This document shows, piece by piece, positions 38,923 to 40,506 of a DNA stretch of 40,506 nt (the stretch's first letter is position 1; each line of letters opens with the position of its first letter). Origin of the DNA: Chloroflexota bacterium (GTDB lineage: Bacteria > Chloroflexota > Dehalococcoidia > SM23-28-2 > RBG-16-64-32). Where the stretch lies: assembly GCA_005882715.1 (NCBI GenBank), contig VBEI01000005.1, positions 1 through 40,506 of the forward strand, read 5' to 3'. The translations under genes and the position numbers were made by a program. A model generated the notes under the pieces. The model worked only from the letters and a program-made list of their open reading frames with translations. It made no database searches and had not been told where the DNA came from.

Positions 38923-39545
38923 ATGACCACGAATGACCTGGAATCAGCACAGGATGCTAGCACGATGATCGGTATCATCGGCGCCGGCAACCTTGGACAG
39001 GCCTTGGCGCGCACGGCGCTGCGGGCCGCCCGGAAGGTCGTGATCTCGAACAGCCGCGGCCCTGAATCTCTGGCACCAGTGGTCGCCGCTCTCGGCGCGG
39101 GCGTGTCGGCCGGCACGGTCCGTGAGGCGGCGGCAGCCAGCATCGTCGCAATCGCGGTGCCGTGGAGCAGCGTCCCCACAGCCGTCAGCGGGTTGCAATG
39201 GCACGGCCAGACTGTCATCGACGCGACGAACGCGTGGGACGCCGAACTCGGCGGCCGCACCTCCAGCGAGCTCGTCGCCGATCTCGTCCCGGGTGCCCGG
39301 CTGGTAAAGGCCGCAAACACGCTTTGGGCGGAGGTCCTGGGCGCCGATCCCCACGAGGCGGGCGGCCGTCGCGTGATCTTCCTGTCCGGCGACGACGCCG
39401 CGGCCAAGGCCTCGGTCGTCGAGCTGTTCGACGCCGCCGGCTTCTTCGTGATCGATGTCGGTGACCTGGTGACGGGCGGACGCATGCAACAGCAGGGGGC
39501 CCCCTGTCAGGTCAAAACCTCGTGGGGCTTGCCCCAGTCAGATAG
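38923..39545 (+). pseudogene. NADPH-dependent F420 reductase-like protein with apparent C-terminal frameshift (track ORF runs to 39630)
   Basis: MIGIIGAGNLGQALARTAL, VVISNSRGPESL, AVPWSSV, VKAANTLWAEVL; adding one G to G5 at 39495-39499 restores QQGGPLSGQNLVGLAPVR* ending at 39545. Confidence 0.75.
39495..39504. other. GGGGGCCCCC palindrome at apparent frameshift site
   Basis: Direct reading of sequence. Confidence 0.95.
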
Positions 39546-39626
39546 CGAGGCTCAGCGAGGTCCCGCCCGCAGGACGGGCCTCTGGGAGAAAGCAAATTGT
39601 CGAGGCACGATTGTGAGGAGAGAACA

Positions 39627-39722
39627 ATGATCGAGAAGCATATTGAGCGGACCGCGGACAGCAGCGAAGAAGGGACTCCGCCGGGTTGCTCTTCGAAGAA
39701 AAAGCAGAGGGCGTCCCAATGA
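39627..39722 (+). CDS. Candidate 31-aa small protein coupled to CDGSH gene
   Basis: SD gaggagag 6 nt upstream of ATG; MIEKHIERTADSSEEGTPPGCSSKKKQRASQ*; stop overlaps downstream start as ATGA; absent from ORF track because of its size. Confidence 0.5.
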   Translation: MIEKHIERTADSSEEGTPPGCSSKKKQRASQ

Positions 39723-40399
39723 CGCGGAAGGTTACCGTAACCCGAAACGGCCCCTACGTGGTTGAAGGCGCCATCCCGCTAGCCAATCAGACTATAGAAA
39801 GCGACTCCGAAGGCGGGTCCCGGGAGTGGCTTGAGGGACCAACGTTCGAGGTCGACGAAGTGTATAACCTCTGTCGCTGCGGGCAATCGTCGAACAAGCC
39901 GTTTTGTGACAGTACACACCTCAAGGTCGGGTTCGATGGTACCGAAACGGCCTCGAGGGCTCCGTATCTCGATCAAGCGGATGTCTTTGAGGGCCCGGCG
40001 ATGGATTTGACCGACGCTCAGCCGCTCTGTGCGAGCGGCCGATTCTGCGATCCCGACGGTAGCATTTGGAACCTGATCGAGCAGACCGACGACCCCGACG
40101 CAGTCAAGAAAGTGAAGCACCAGAGTGGTCATTGCCCGTCCGGGCGGCTGGTGGTCTGGGACAAGGCCACGAGGCAGCCGTACGAGCCGGTCTTCGAGCC
40201 TTCGATCGGCCTCGTCCAGGACCCGGTCGCGGGCGTCAGCGGTCCGATCTGGCTGAGGGGTGGGGTAACCATTGAATCAGCAGACGGCGCGGCCTACGAG
40301 ATACGGAACCGAGTTACCCTCTGTCGCTGCGGCGCCTCCAACAACAAGCCCTTCTGCGATGGTTCACACATCACGATCGGCTTCCAGGACGGCTCATGA
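39719..40399 (+). CDS. Double CDGSH iron-sulfur domain protein
   Basis: Two motifs CRCGQSSNKPFCDSTH and CRCGASNNKPFCDGSH, with an intervening Cys-containing segment LCASGRFC...GHCPSGRLVVWD. Confidence 0.9.
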   Translation: MTRKVTVTRNGPYVVEGAIPLANQTIESDSEGGSREWLEGPTFEVDEVYNLCRCGQSSNKPFCDSTHLKVGFDGTETASRAPYLDQADVFEGPAMDLTDAQPLCASGRFCDPDGSIWNLIEQTDDPDAVKKVKHQSGHCPSGRLVVWDKATRQPYEPVFEPSIGLVQDPVAGVSGPIWLRGGVTIESADGAAYEIRNRVTLCRCGASNNKPFCDGSHITIGFQDGS

Positions 40400-40506
40400 A
40401 CGGCCGGCGTGGCGCGCCAGACGGAGCTCTTCGCATTGCGGGCCAGCCGCCGAACCTCCCGGATGGATTCACCGACACCTTTACCAGCCGATACATCGAC
40501 ACAAAG
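40396..40506 (+). CDS. Alpha/beta hydrolase (epoxide hydrolase-like), N-terminus only, truncated by window end
   Basis: ATGA overlap with upstream stop; MNGRRGAPDGALRIAGQPPNLPDGFTDTFTSRYIDTK resembles alpha/beta hydrolase N-termini. Confidence 0.6.
   Translation, partial: MNGRRGAPDGALRIAGQPPNLPDGFTDTFTSRYIDTK

Noticed and set aside
38042-38926. 294-aa plus-strand ORF overlapping the MFS gene
   Set aside because: Out-of-frame, Arg/Gly/Ala-rich translation typical of a shadow ORF; the MFS frame is clearly real.
1-40506. CRISPR arrays, tRNA, rRNA, transposases and classical anti-phage genes
   Set aside because: None recognised by eye; no direct-repeat array or IS-type terminal repeats seen, but a tRNA or covariance scan was not possible.

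Overview
This is a high-GC bacterial chromosomal window, probably Chloroflexota judging by gene repertoire (taxonomy is inference). It carries a mostly conserved backbone up to the tmRNA gene: smc (3' end), small PAS / MBL-fold / pseudo-receiver genes, ftsY, two ArnT/TIGR03663-like membrane glycosyltransferases (one fused to an NHL propeller), nuoE-nuoF, two tandem PAS-LuxR one-component regulators, mutS, a minus-strand histidine kinase / response regulator / two REC-GGDEF operon, mutL, an NDP-forming acyl-CoA synthetase alpha-like protein, two core MetE paralogs, an S41 protease, smpB, a TadG-like protein and ssrA (tmRNA). Downstream of ssrA the content looks accessory: a MalT/LuxR-type regulator split by one in-frame amber codon, a DHA2-type MFS transporter, an NADPH/F420-reductase-like gene with a C-terminal frameshift in a G5C5 palindrome, an unannotated 31-aa ORF coupled by ATGA to a double-CDGSH protein, and the start of an alpha/beta hydrolase. 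The best leads are: the structured ~390-bp gap between the PAS-LuxR genes (NarL-like 7-2-7 palindrome, tandem hairpins with different stems and a shared loop core, internal promoter); the amber-split regulator; the hidden small ORFs; the coordinated loss of one Fe-S cluster's ligands in the NuoF tail; and the kinase plus two diguanylate cyclases operon. All calls were made by eye; no database search or folding program was run.
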